A stretch of DNA of 64,000 bases, taken from Coleophoma eucalyptorum (taxonomy: Eukaryota > Ascomycota > Leotiomycetes > Helotiales > Dermateaceae). The stretch covers positions 222,767-286,766 of the forward strand of contig JALRME010000042.1 in assembly GCA_026120035.1 (NCBI GenBank), read 5' to 3'. Below are positions 46,656 through 57,688 of this stretch, one piece after another; positions within the stretch are counted from its first letter, which is position 1; each line of letters starts with the position of its first letter. The position numbers and the translations under genes are program-made. The notes under the pieces were generated by a model. It saw only the letters and a program-made list of their open reading frames with translations, had not been told where the DNA came from and did not search any database.

Positions 46656-48395
46656 ATGGAGGAGAAATCCCAGCAAGACGCAGCGGTCCATGTCGTGGAA
46701 GAGATTGAGAAGCGTGCAACCACTCTAGACACTTCGACCATTATTACCGGTAATGCCTTGCTCGTTGATGCGGACGGCCATATACAGAAGTTACCCCTCC
46801 CTAGTTCAAATCCCAATGATCCACTCAATTATTCCAAATGGGAGAAGGCACTTATCACTTTCAACTGTTGCTGGTTCTCAATCATGTCTCTCGCTCTGGC
46901 AGGTGGTCTGGGTGCTATTCTCGTCACCTTCATCGACCTGTACACCCCCGAACACACGGTCAACCAGGTGGTATGGTTGACCACCTTTCCATCCTTATTC
47001 ATTGGAATCGGTACGTTGCCGAAGCATTGATTTGTTACAAGTGATGCTAATGTAGAATAAAGGCAACTTGATAATTCTGCCACTTGCCTTGGTATTCGGA
47101 CGACGTCCCGTATTCTTGGTCTCCATTTTCGGTCTTCTGCTTGCGACAATTGGAGCAGCTGTCCAGAAATCGTATGAAGGCCACCTTGCCGCTCGAATAA
47201 TACAGGGCTTGGCAACAGGCGCAACTGAGAGTCTCCTTCCTCTCATGATTACAGAAATCACGTTCGTACACCAGCGAAGTCTTGCATTTGGCCTTTACTG
47301 GTCTACCCAGACGGCTCTTTCTAGCGCGCTCAACCTAGCCAGCTCGTACGAAACTGCATCGCTGTCCTGGAGATGGTATTACTGGATTTATGTTTTTACA
47401 ATCGGATTTGGCTTGGTCACAGCCCTCTTGGGAGCCTTTGAGACTCGATTTCAACGCCCGCCCATTTCTTTACAAGGGCAAGTCGTCATAACCGATGATT
47501 ATGGTGTTACGCGGACATTGCAAGGTGACGAGGCTATTGCATATATGGAATCAGAATTGATAGATTTAGATGCGGTAAATGTTGCGCGGAAAACTTACAT
47601 TCAAAAGCTTGATTTATCCTCTGGCATCGCACCTCATCCATTTCACATCATGGTGACATGCTGGGGAAATATGCTCAAGGCTCTGAGTTCTCCTGGGATT
47701 GTATATGCTCTGCTAGTCTCAGCAGCAGTTTTGGGATGTGCCATAGGTGTGTCATTAACGTACAATACTGTGCTCCAAGAAGTGTATGGCTGGCCCCCTG
47801 CTAATGTTGGTCTCATCAATATCGGGGGGGTCATCGGTGCTTTCCTCGGCATGCTCTATGCTGGCCACCCAGCCGATAGACTGTCCGTATGGCTTGCGAA
47901 GCGTAACGGGGGGATTCATAAACCCGAACATCGTCTTCTCATGCTGCCCTTCGTTGGCTTGGTAGGGTTCGCATCGCTTCTTCTGTACGGATTCACAGCA
48001 TCAGGCAATGCTACCTGGTGGGGACCTTACATGGGCTGGACATTATATGAGTTTTGCTTCGTCGCTATTCTCATCATTACAACGTCGTTCGCCGCCGAGT
48101 GCCGACCTGACGACCCCGGCCCAGGCCTAGTGATGGTTGTAGGTGCAAAAAATATCATCGCTTTCGGCGTATCTTATGGATTGATTCCCATGGTTACAAA
48201 TTACGGCTACAAAAAATCTTTAGGAATACTGTCGGCTGTCCATGCTGGCATCTTTCTGCTTGGTATTCCAACGTACTGGCTTAACCCACTCGTGAGTCGT
48301 AACTTAATCCTCCTAACTGACATTCCACTAATTATCAACAGTGGCGTGAGAAGTTTGCAACAAGATCTAAGCAGTCTCGTGCCGGAGGAGCATAG
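46656..48395 (+). CDS. MFS transporter, DHA1-like, second copy
   Basis: There are three exons, 46656-47010, 47063-48291 and 48342-48395, encoding 545 residues. The last exon adds only 18 residues (WREKFATRSK...). The motifs NDPLNYSKWEKA, VFGRRPVFLVS and ESLLPLMITEI match the layout of the transporter at 17.1 kb. The helix 4-5 block and the charged central loop are also similar. It has twelve predicted helices and is located at the plasma membrane by family. The likely role is movement of an aromatic or other small organic compound, with direction unknown. It is divergent from the cupin gene and followed by a Zn2Cys6 regulator. Confidence 0.88.
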
Positions 48396-49061
48396 GGTTC
48401 GAGGAAAACAAATGGCTGCTCTCCTGAATTTTGTACAGCAATTGCTTCAAGCCTCACGGAGGTCCTATTCCGCAATGGAACCCGCTTCAATAATACCTAA
48501 CCATACTTTGGTTTAGCATTCAATATTTTGAATCCATGCTCTATAATATGTGGTTTCAGAGGTGTAGAATGAGGATATACCAAAACTCACAATATTAAAT
48601 CTTGAATCTCTGAACGTGACTGGATTCTAGCTAAACTGAGGCTCAAGCGAGCGAGTTCCAAGTGAGATAAGCAAGAGCTATCGTGTATAGTTCCCAGTAT
48701 AACAGGTAGAGGATACGCTCTGCATCTACATATATGCTGCCTTCCGCGGATCTTTGCCCCGACACATGTCTACAACTTGGTCTCTAGGACGGCGTTCGTC
48801 CCTTTCACGTGACCCGGCCACCCCCACAAACTCTCCTCCACGAATTTAGACGAAGATTTGCCCCACGTTTTCGCCAAGCATCCATCCTCATGCGCAGCTC
48901 AAGCACGCTTCTTCAAACCCATGGCGGACATCGTATATATATATATATGGCATAGCCTTGACGGCTGACCACAGTTGCAACACATAGAAGGTTTGATGTT
49001 GTGGTGAGGATATTTGACTGCTTGATACGCAGGTGGGAATCATTCCAATAGCTGTGGGAAT
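48396..49061. other. Intergenic region
   Basis: This 666-bp stretch lies between the transporter and the next regulator, both on the plus strand. It contains a TA run at 48934-48948 about 115 bp before the regulator start. No gene is seen. Confidence 0.5.
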
Positions 49062-51861
49062 ATGGAGACCTCTTCGTCACCAGTCCCTCGAAGCGCCCAG
49101 ACAGAATCGTCTTTGAAGTACTCTTTGACAAAGCGCAAAAGACTATCACATGCGTGCAATCACTGCCGGGCTTCAAAGAAGCGATGCGACGAACAACGGC
49201 CGTCATGCAAGAACTGCATTACAAGCAACCGTGTCTGTATTACTACGGATCCCAGGAAAGAAGGTTCGCCACAAGTGACACGCAAACGTGCAGTTTCTAA
49301 GACATCAGTCAAGCATAGCGTAGAAAAGAATCATGGAAATCCTGATACTGAAGCCACGGGAGCAGAACTCCGCGCCAGTGGAGATGGAGAAGCAGATGCA
49401 ATGACAGCCTCAGGAGACCAAGTACCAGATTCTACAGCTCGGCACAGCGCAGCACTTATTTCACCCAACAACCTTCGAGGCAACCTTGGTATGAGAAGTC
49501 CTTCGTGGCGAGCACAGTCACCATCTATGAGGCCCTATGTCGCTGCTCCTCACTACAATGAGCGCCAAACTACGGATGGATCCATGCAGGGCAATGTGGA
49601 ACAACATGAACATGATGAGGACACTCCAGACATTTTAGATCAATCCATCGCGACAGCACTGAACGACGATGATACCCAGCTTCGAAAGAAATTTTTGGGG
49701 GCAAGCAGCTCGCAAGTCTTTGCGCAGTGGGTTGATATGGCCCTGAGGGCATATGGTCACCAGGAGGCGTTGTCGTCGGATTTTCGATATGGAATGCGCA
49801 CTGCAGAAGAATTTGATTTGCCTCTGATAATCACCCTACCGCCTCTCTCCACAGTGTGCAACATCCAGCACTTTATTGACGTTTACTTAAATCGAATCAA
49901 CCCAATCTACCCATTTGTGGATGCGGCCTTTCTTTCCGCCATACTAGCAAAATTCGCAACCTTGGATCCCATGGTGGCCATGAATGCGGGGGATGCACCA
50001 GAGCTCGCTTGTCTCTATTCTGTGATATCAGCAGCGATGAACGAGCTTGGAGAGCATGAGTCTGGTTTAAGTAGGAAGCTCATGCAGTCTGCGTACTTCC
50101 TATATGGGCATGTGGTTGGCCATCCCTACCTCACTTCAGTCCAAGCGTTGGGTACTATGGCAATAGCTTTACGAGGCCGTTTGAAAGACGGGGTTGCAGC
50201 TCATCTTATTGGCTCAGCTATCAAAATCGCGCAGTCCATTGGTCTTCACCGGGAGGATCTGTATGCTTCTGATATTAGAGCGCATCACGCACGAAGGACT
50301 TGGCTGGCATGTTACACCTATGAGCGGAGCCTGGAGTTTGAGACTGGTCGTCCTGCTGCCATTCAAGATGAAATACCCCAGCGTTGGGTAGGAGATCCTT
50401 GTAACAGTGACGACCCAGATTACCTTCGAGCCCTCTTTGAGTTGAGCAACATACAACTACAAATCAATAGAGAGATTTTTAATACAAAGTCGCTCTTTTC
50501 ATCAGCAGACACAATGATGCCCATTATTGGTAAAATGGATGCAAAGCTTGTCGCATGGACTGATAGTGTGCCAGATATTATCAGGTGAAGTTAAATCACG
50601 GATAAAGGGGTTTATTCTAATAGCAATTTAGACCTGGGCGTGATCTGATTTATTGTCCATCTCATATGCGACCTTTCGCCACGGTGCTGGCTCTTCAATA
50701 TTATATCACGTAAGTGTGCAAAAGCTTTCCACAAATTTTACTGATGTCATTAGACTTTCAATGATCCATCGGTCATCACTTCTTATAGACAATAAATTTC
50801 ATCATGAAAAAGTCGAATCAGCTCAGTTAGATGTCAATGTCAAGCATCGACTTCTAGCAGGAGAGTCCATTTGTGTTCACGCTGCTCGCTCTATCATTCG
50901 TACAGTTTCCGAGCTATTAAACATTCATCCTTTTTCACAGTTACTCAGTCCTTCTCCCTGTATCCTAGCGGTTTATATCCTTTTAATATATCTGATGCGA
51001 AATCCACGCCGGTGGACAGCGGCGTCTGACTTAGAGGTGAGTCTGGTTTCGATACGTGCATAACATTGGAAATCTGATTTTTTGAAATAGTTAATAAAAC
51101 TGGCGACTGATTTCCTGCAATTAATATATACACGCTACGGCCAAGATAAGCGCTATGTGCGAATGTTTTCCAAGTTAAATAAGCTGGCCACCAGGATTGT
51201 AACAAATATTTCCAAGGATACAAGGGAAGACCATTTCCACAATCATCGAAACACATATCATGAACGTCATCTGAAGAGAAATCAACTGCACAATTCTCAA
51301 CCGGTCGCAGATATAAACTTGCCTGTGATACCGTCAATAAGTCAATTAAATCCGCTTGCAGATGCATCTAATGAGCCTTGGGGAGCGTATGAGGGGCAAG
51401 GGAGATCTCGCGCTGAATCTGTCGACCATCTTGGCGTCTCTCAGAGTTCCTTACACCCGCTATGCGACCAGGGTTACGTTGATCTATCGTCAGAACAGAT
51501 TTCACAAAACAAATGGCCTTCTCCGGGTACCATGGACCAACTTTGGCTAACTAGCTTAAGTGATAGTCTCAATTATCTACCCACGACTCGGACGACGTCA
51601 CACTCACTGAGTTTCCTGAGTGGACAAAGCCATTCTGGCGATGATAATGGAGCATTATCCGTGAATGATGCAATCAATCTTTCTCAACGGCCACTTTTGG
51701 ACCATTTCCATCATCCATCGTTTCAAGAGATGCCGGAGATGACCCTTGAACAAACCCGCTTTGTCCTCGGGCTGTCTGAATTTGACAACCTGATAGATCC
51801 GGAAACGCCCTTATCACATTTTTCAAGTAATGGCACTGGCAACCTGGAAGTAGAATTCTAA
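49062..51861 (+). CDS. Zn2Cys6 transcription factor, large
   Basis: There are four exons, 49062-50584, 50632-50709, 50754-51036 and 51091-51861, encoding 884 residues. The zinc cluster is C-x2-C-x6-C-x6-C-x2-C-x6-C at about residues 32-59 (CNHCRASKKRC) and is followed by a basic segment. A low-complexity region (about 60-210) leads to the Fungal_trans homology region (HFIDVYLNRINPIYPFVD, then SIGLHRED and CYTYERSLEFETGRP). The C-terminal 250 residues are Ser/Asn-rich and probably activating. It is a full-length Gal4-type nuclear regulator, comparable to activators of quinate, acetate or xylan pathways. It is a candidate regulator of the right half of the cluster. Confidence 0.88.
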
Positions 51862-52887
51862 TTCATTTTTCAACTGTATGTTTAGTACGTAGTAAAACCT
51901 TTGGAGAAAGGATACAATAATCACGTTCTGAGCTGGTGAATTAAAGTGGTTTTGCTTTTGTTGTTTATTACTAGCTTCATATGGCTATACTACTTTATAA
52001 AGCTCTCACTTGACTAAAACTCGGCTTCAAACCAAGAGAAACAGGTAACCAGTATCTAAACCAGGCATAGGCGATGCTCTTGACCTAACACAGCTGGCCT
52101 GAGGCTGTACATCATCTCATTTTTTTTTAAAAAAAAAGAAACAAATGGTGCCATACAATATACTATAGTTACTTGCTGGTATTTCTTGTTACACATCTTC
52201 AAATTGTATACACTCAGAAGAATCTACTGCTATGCAGGAACGAACAGTGCAATGAGTGACTGACTTACGTGGTGAAAAGATACTCTTCGCAGTACCTTTT
52301 TTTTAATAAACCCAATGGCAGTACGTAACTGCGCCAGATTGAATTCTTAGCTATGACTGCTTCCTAATTCTCTTGACCTGCATTGTGCTCCAGGGCTCGG
52401 CTGGTCACTGGCGGTTGGAGTCGCCAATCATGGGCGGCGGTTGAGTTGGCGGCTGGAGGAAAGATGGATCTGTAGGAACCGGCTGGTGAACTCACTTGCG
52501 TTGGGCTAGGTCTGGCCTCGTTGTTATGGACAGGGTTCATCCCTTAATCGGCCTCCCCATCTTCTCCGACTTGCCACCTCCACACAACTCCGTGCAACAG
52601 ACTGCAGCGTAAAATGGGGATTCGGTGGTGGAGTAATCTAAACTCCTTGCTGGGGGGAGAATCTCAGTTCTGGACTAGTCGGCTGGGTTGCGGAGTAAGC
52701 TGCACTCTGGAACATTACATTGTATCTCCACTTAGACTTACGAGGCTCGGTAGACGCTCATATAGATGCGACCCTACGCCAGAGTGCCAGGTGCGCGTTC
52801 ATCACATCGATCGTCCCTTGCTCCTTCTGTGAATCTTTGTTGGAGGTCCAAATATATTCACTTAAATCGATTCTTTCTGTCTGCAAA
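51862..52887. other. Gene-free stretch with T9A9 palindrome
   Basis: This 1.03-kb region precedes the second FAD monooxygenase. It includes a perfect T9A9 run at 52120-52137. It also has a GC-rich block (about 52390-52480) with repeated GGCGG and CTGGCGG motifs. No coding sequence is supported. Confidence 0.5.
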
Positions 52888-54259
52888 ATGGCTGATAATC
52901 CTTTAAAAATCCTGATCGTGGGGGGAGGAATTGCTGGACTTGTATCTGTAGGACTTACAACAAATCTATGCGGTCCAAGTTAATAACTTATAATTATAGG
53001 CAGTAGCTCTTCGCGCGCCCAATCGAGAAATCATTGTTTTGGAGCAGTCACGGATGAATAAGGAAGTGGGCGCCTTGATTTCTTTGCAACCTAATGCGAG
53101 TAGGCTGGCTGCGAAGTTGGGTCTAAACACCTTCCTGGAAACCAAGCGTCCGACTGTGGACTCAGAGTTCCGAATATACGACTCGGATGGGAATGTTGTT
53201 AATTCCATACCACTTGAGACTGATGTCTCGGCTGGGGCACGAGTCTGCTACCATCGGGTGGATCTTCACGACAGTTTGAAACAAGCTGCAGTGCATGATG
53301 ATGGTCTTACAAAGCCTGCTGAGATCCGAGTATCGTCAAGAGTGTCTTCTTGTAATGCTGAAGAGGGAAGCGTCACTCTTGAGGATGGACAGACAATATC
53401 AGCAGATATAATCATAGGCGCTGACGGCATACATTCTGTATGTCGAAGGTCAATTTTTCTCGAAGGGGACGACTCCACTGCGTCGTCACCAAAACCTACT
53501 GGAATCAGCGCGTACAGACTCCTTCTTCCTGTCTCTCGTATTCTTGCCATACCGGATATCATGAGTCATCTTGATCCATCCGCTCCCATGACCCATATGA
53601 TATTTGGACATGAGCAGAGAGTTGTGATGGGGCCCGCTCGGCAAGGCGCCATCTTTGGCATCAGCGCTTTAGTACCCGACGAGAAGATGCAGGAAGTCAG
53701 CTCTACCCAGTCTTGGACCTCGACTGGATCACTAGAAAAACTGCTAGAGACATTTTCAGAATTTCCTCAGTGGCTGAAGGATATTTTTTCTGCTGCCGCC
53801 GGTCCTGATGAGGATGATAATCCATCGGATATCGCACTCTGGCAATTACGGGACATTGACCCTCTTCCTCGTTGGTCAAAAGGCCGATTAGTCCTGGTCG
53901 GTGACGCTGCACATGCTATGCTTCCAACACAGGGACAAGGAGCATCGCAATCGTTTGAAGATGCTGAAGCTCTCGGTGCTTTTATCAACGACATTCATTC
54001 AACTTATGCTAAATCAAAACCTACTAAGTCTGATGTCGAAGCCTTTGCAACCAGGTTTTTTGCCTGCCGCTACGAGCGCGCCAGCCTCATACAGAGATAT
54101 AGCCGGCAACAGGGCCAAAAACCAGGTCAAGAGGTTAATGGACATTCAAAGAAAGTAGTATTAAACCCAGCAGAATTCCTCAAGTATAACACAAATTACC
54201 ATGGCGCAAAAGAATGGGAAAGATTTGGAGGAAACCCAATTCAGGAATCAGTTTATTAA
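52888..54259 (+). CDS. FAD-dependent monooxygenase, second copy
   Basis: There are two exons, 52888-52941 and 53000-54259, encoding 437 residues. The 18-residue first exon carries ILIVGGGIAGL and splices across a 58-bp intron straight into AVALRAPNREIIVLEQS, completing the Rossmann unit. That fixes both intron and start. Further motifs are GADGIHSVCRR and LVLVGDAAHAMLPTQGQG, as in para-hydroxybenzoate-hydroxylase-like flavoproteins. By family it hydroxylates an aromatic ring using NAD(P)H. Its exon structure differs sharply from the nine-exon copy at 22.7 kb. It is convergent with the second PhyH gene. Confidence 0.9.
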
Positions 54260-54839
54260 TAGAAGAGACTTACTTCCTGCCTTATTTTGGCAAATGTCCC
54301 AAATGCGTATTCTTTGATCTGCTTAGTATGAAACTTTAAGACATGGATTTTCTGGCTTACTTGACTTCGTTAAGAAAACACTTTTAAGAGCAATTCAACT
54401 TATGTTCTCGGTTTCTGGTAACGGAGTCAATCCAACTTCTTAGCTAGTCCCCTGGCTGTGTCTAGACGTTGCCGCAGATAAGCACTATTGGACTGCGCAA
54501 TCTGTTAAACTGCTCCAGAAGATGGAAAAAAATACCGGTTAAAGCAGTAGCCTTTGGTATCATTCTTGTACTTTAACTGAAATATTCTAATATCAGTCGA
54601 AGCCGGAAGTCATGAGTCGAACCATGAAACTCCCCGTGGCTTTACTGAATTTTCGATGTGGACAAGAATGTTAAGTACCGAAGCAGTAACAATAACGTAC
54701 TCCCAGAACAGCTTCTTTTAATCCTTCTATAGAGATTCTTGACAAATTGTACGTGATTGATTACAACATATCAATCTTCATAACATCAATTTCCTACGAA
54801 GCTAATTTGCGACACAAATGTTTGAAACCAACCAACAGC
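54260..54839. other. Convergent intergenic region
   Basis: This 580-bp gap separates the 3' ends of the FAD monooxygenase and the PhyH gene. No reading frame is supported and no repeats are noted. Confidence 0.5.
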
Positions 54840-56057
54840 TCAAGCCTCCGATGATATATATGGAACACCAGTTAACTTATAACCCCTCTCGGTCAATTGA
54901 GGTTTCCCAGATTTTGGAATTTCATAATTGTACTTGCAAGGTTCCCCTTTTCTGAGGACGGGAGGCCCGCCAACATGAGTAGCATTTGGCCAATGGCTTG
55001 TCACCTTGCAATCTGAATGGAATCCGTTAGTCATTGTTGGTTGCAAAAGAAGAGTAACAAGGGACATACTTTCAAAAGCCTCCTTTTTCCTCAACAAATC
55101 TTCCTTGCTGGCGTCCGTGACTGGCATATAACAGGTATAAACGCAGAAGCGAGGCTGACTAGAGGATGATGGAAGGTTATAATGAGGGGTACGCGAATCC
55201 CACAGCAACAGATCGCCAGGCTCAGCACACACTTTTTCCCACTTGTAGCCCCTCTCTTCGAGCCATTTCATACCGGAGTCTGTATAACCGTACCACTCTT
55301 TCGTCCTTCATACAAGTTAGAGGATGAAAATGGGATGTGGTGGTGTCATACATACCAGGCGGGTATCCGATCCGGTTCATTCTTGAAGACTTCGTGAAAT
55401 TCATCACTAGCAAGATGTGCCCCAGAACAGACTATCAACCCTCCATCATCAGGGCCATTGGGCAGGATATTGACTAATCCTTGCAGGCATCGAAATCCGG
55501 ACTTTTTCGGATCTTGATCTTGATGTGGCCAAGGTTTATTAGGCTTCAAATCACATCGGTTTGGAAAGCTGTAGTTAACTGCGTCGAAAGATACGAGAAG
55601 ATCATTTGTGTCGTAAACTTTCTCAAATGCTTCTATGACACCTGGTTCACAACGAATGTCCCAAGTGAACTTCTCATGTGGAAGGCCGTACGCAAATACC
55701 ATACCCTTCTCGGTGATGACGGGAAGGTGATCTTCATTCAAGGTTGAAGGGTCATCGCGTTTGAAACCCAATCCACTACGGAAAAGTCGAGTTAGTATAC
55801 ATGATGAACATCAAACCACGGCATACAGCTTACAATTCTTCGAGAAACTGAAACATCTGTTCTCCATATTTCTCAGCTCTTTCTTTTGGAATTGCCCCCT
55901 TTACGACTGCGAAACCTTTCTGGAGGATGTCATCACGAAAGTCACCATACGTGACATCTGTTCCTCGCGAGAATAGTAGGTCGGGGCCGGAGGGAGCAGG
56001 AACCCGCTTTATCTGTGCTGTTTCGGAGGCGATAGTTGACACAACCTCTGTAGCCAT
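54840..56057 (-). CDS. PhyH-family Fe(II)/2-oxoglutarate-type dioxygenase, second copy
   Basis: There are four exons, 56057-55834, 55775-55356, 55305-55070 and 55012-54840, with introns of 50-58 bp, encoding 350 residues. Iron ligands are HxD in WPHQDQ and His in DSRTPHYN, with a following Arg in QPRFCVYTCY for 2-oxoglutarate. The framework (KGFAVVKGAI, FTWDIR, GDLLLWDSR) parallels the first copy closely, so they are paralogues. This copy is about 29 residues longer and has three introns against one. A role in oxidising a cluster intermediate is inferred from position only. Confidence 0.87.
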
Positions 56058-56449
56058 TTCAATTCGTGTTATAGATTATTCTAGACAGGGAGTAATGCGA
56101 CCGTCTCAAGTTGTGGAAAGACGTAGTAGTGTGTTTTGAGTCAAAAGGGATCAATTTTTGCTTTGATGCATTCCGATTCAAAAATAACAAAACATTCGAC
56201 ACTCCATTATATAGTAGTATCTAGGCAGGTGGACAGACCAAGGATGTGGTCAAATAATGCAAAGCTCTTTGGGGCAAGCTTTCTCGATTTCCTGCACTCC
56301 ACAAGACCGCAAGATTCATGGTTTGGTACAAGCGGTTTAGCTTTACCAGTTTATCCCGAGCCGACAGTGCATAGGCGGTTCGGCTGAGCAAGATATACTC
56401 AAGCGGAGCGGTTCGGCTGTCGGCTGAGGTAACAGTAGCGACGCCATGC

Positions 56450-57143
56450 GGCCTAACCCCACTCTGCCGCCAAAAAGGCTGGTTCAACCGAACACGGGTT
56501 AGAATACTTGATCTTCTCGCAAACTTCAACGATACGTCCCAGTACTACGTGGCGAAGAGTGTCTATCATGATATGTGCTAGTCGCGCTGAATACCACACG
56601 TGTATAATATCGTGACTGCTTCTTCGGGTTCAAGGCCTAATGCGACGAAAAATAGGATAGCGTTACGTGCGACGACCATAAAATTAACATCGTTAATAAC
56701 AAGCGTGCATCGGCCATCACATCCATCTCGAAGACCTTCTATGATAGATAGACTTAACAACGTTTCGGATATCTCCTAATGCAGCAAACAGTGAATCCAT
56801 ATCGCGATGAATATTGCAAATATTTTCGGTCTTTTCTATGTTGAGTATATTCACGGCCGGCATGTTTCCCCAAAGATATTGGTTCATGCCAAAATCCGAT
56901 GAGAGTCTGCTGTCGGAGACCCAGCTGGGAACACGGTTGCTTGATCTAGCCTGGGACGTATTTGCTCCTCATGAGGTTGGACTTGCAGATCTTCTTATGG
57001 TGAGACCAGTTCGTGATCTGACATTCTTTAGAGCAATACTTAAAAACGTCAGGCTTATTCATCCACATCGTGGTAGTAGTTGCAGTATTCCGCGACCTAG
57101 CCAGCGCGAAGCGTCTTGTGGAAGCTGACCATGCCTGAATCAC
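56450..57143 (-). pseudogene. Broken MYND-finger / DUF4470-type protein gene
   Basis: On the minus strand, three frames in order give parts of one known fungal architecture. First comes the second half of a MYND zinc finger (KYCSKECQITNWSHHKKIC). Next is a segment GNMPAVNILNIEKTEN...FAALGDIRNVVKS. Then follows TLVINDVNFMVVARNAILFF...EPEEAVTI, continuing in a further frame as HVWYSA. Stops and frame changes separate these pieces (near 56945, 56720 and 56590), and no set of introns joins them all. The first Cys pairs of the finger are not seen. I read it as a decayed gene of the MYND plus DUF4470 group; the limits are approximate. Confidence 0.65.
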
Positions 57144-57688
57144 TTTGCAGAAGCCACGGCAGTTCCTTGCTATCAGCTTTTCGTTCAGTGTTTGCGCAGA
57201 GAGAGTGATTCAGGAAGCCCCATTGTCAGGCTGGACCGACGGCACGGGGCGCATGTTGGGGCTTGCGAAGGTTGTAGTTGTTAACTTGTTGAAGCGGCAG
57301 TAGACCTCGCGAGAGTAGATGCGAAATGACCGAATGCGCTTAGCTTGCCGTCTGGTTGTTTACTATTATCTAGAATTAGGGTACAAGCTACAAATATGCG
57401 GCCCCTATTATACATATGCCTTACCTACTGCAACGCTAAAACATTTTATCGTCATATCACTAGCTTTATATGCGTTCTGGTTTATGAACAAATCATGAAG
57501 CTAGACATTAGGGTTATGGCGATAGAAAATACCTTATAATTGAGCCCTCCACGTCTACTGTTATTTTATGAATTAATACACTTTTATTTATTTTTTTGCT
57601 AATCATATGATATAATGCCAAACCCAATGGGGCCATTGTCCATAGAGGCCAAACCCCAGCCGAAGTGTATCTAATGTGCACTCTTTCC
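57144..57688. other. Intergenic region
   Basis: This 545-bp stretch lies between the broken MYND gene and the tannase gene. The right part (57350-57620) is AT-rich. No gene is seen. Confidence 0.5.

Noticed and set aside
46656..48516. Reading the transporter through to a stop at 48516
   Set aside because: A GTGAGT...CAG intron at 48292-48341 gives a short basic tail normal for the family. The unspliced frame adds an unrelated tail.
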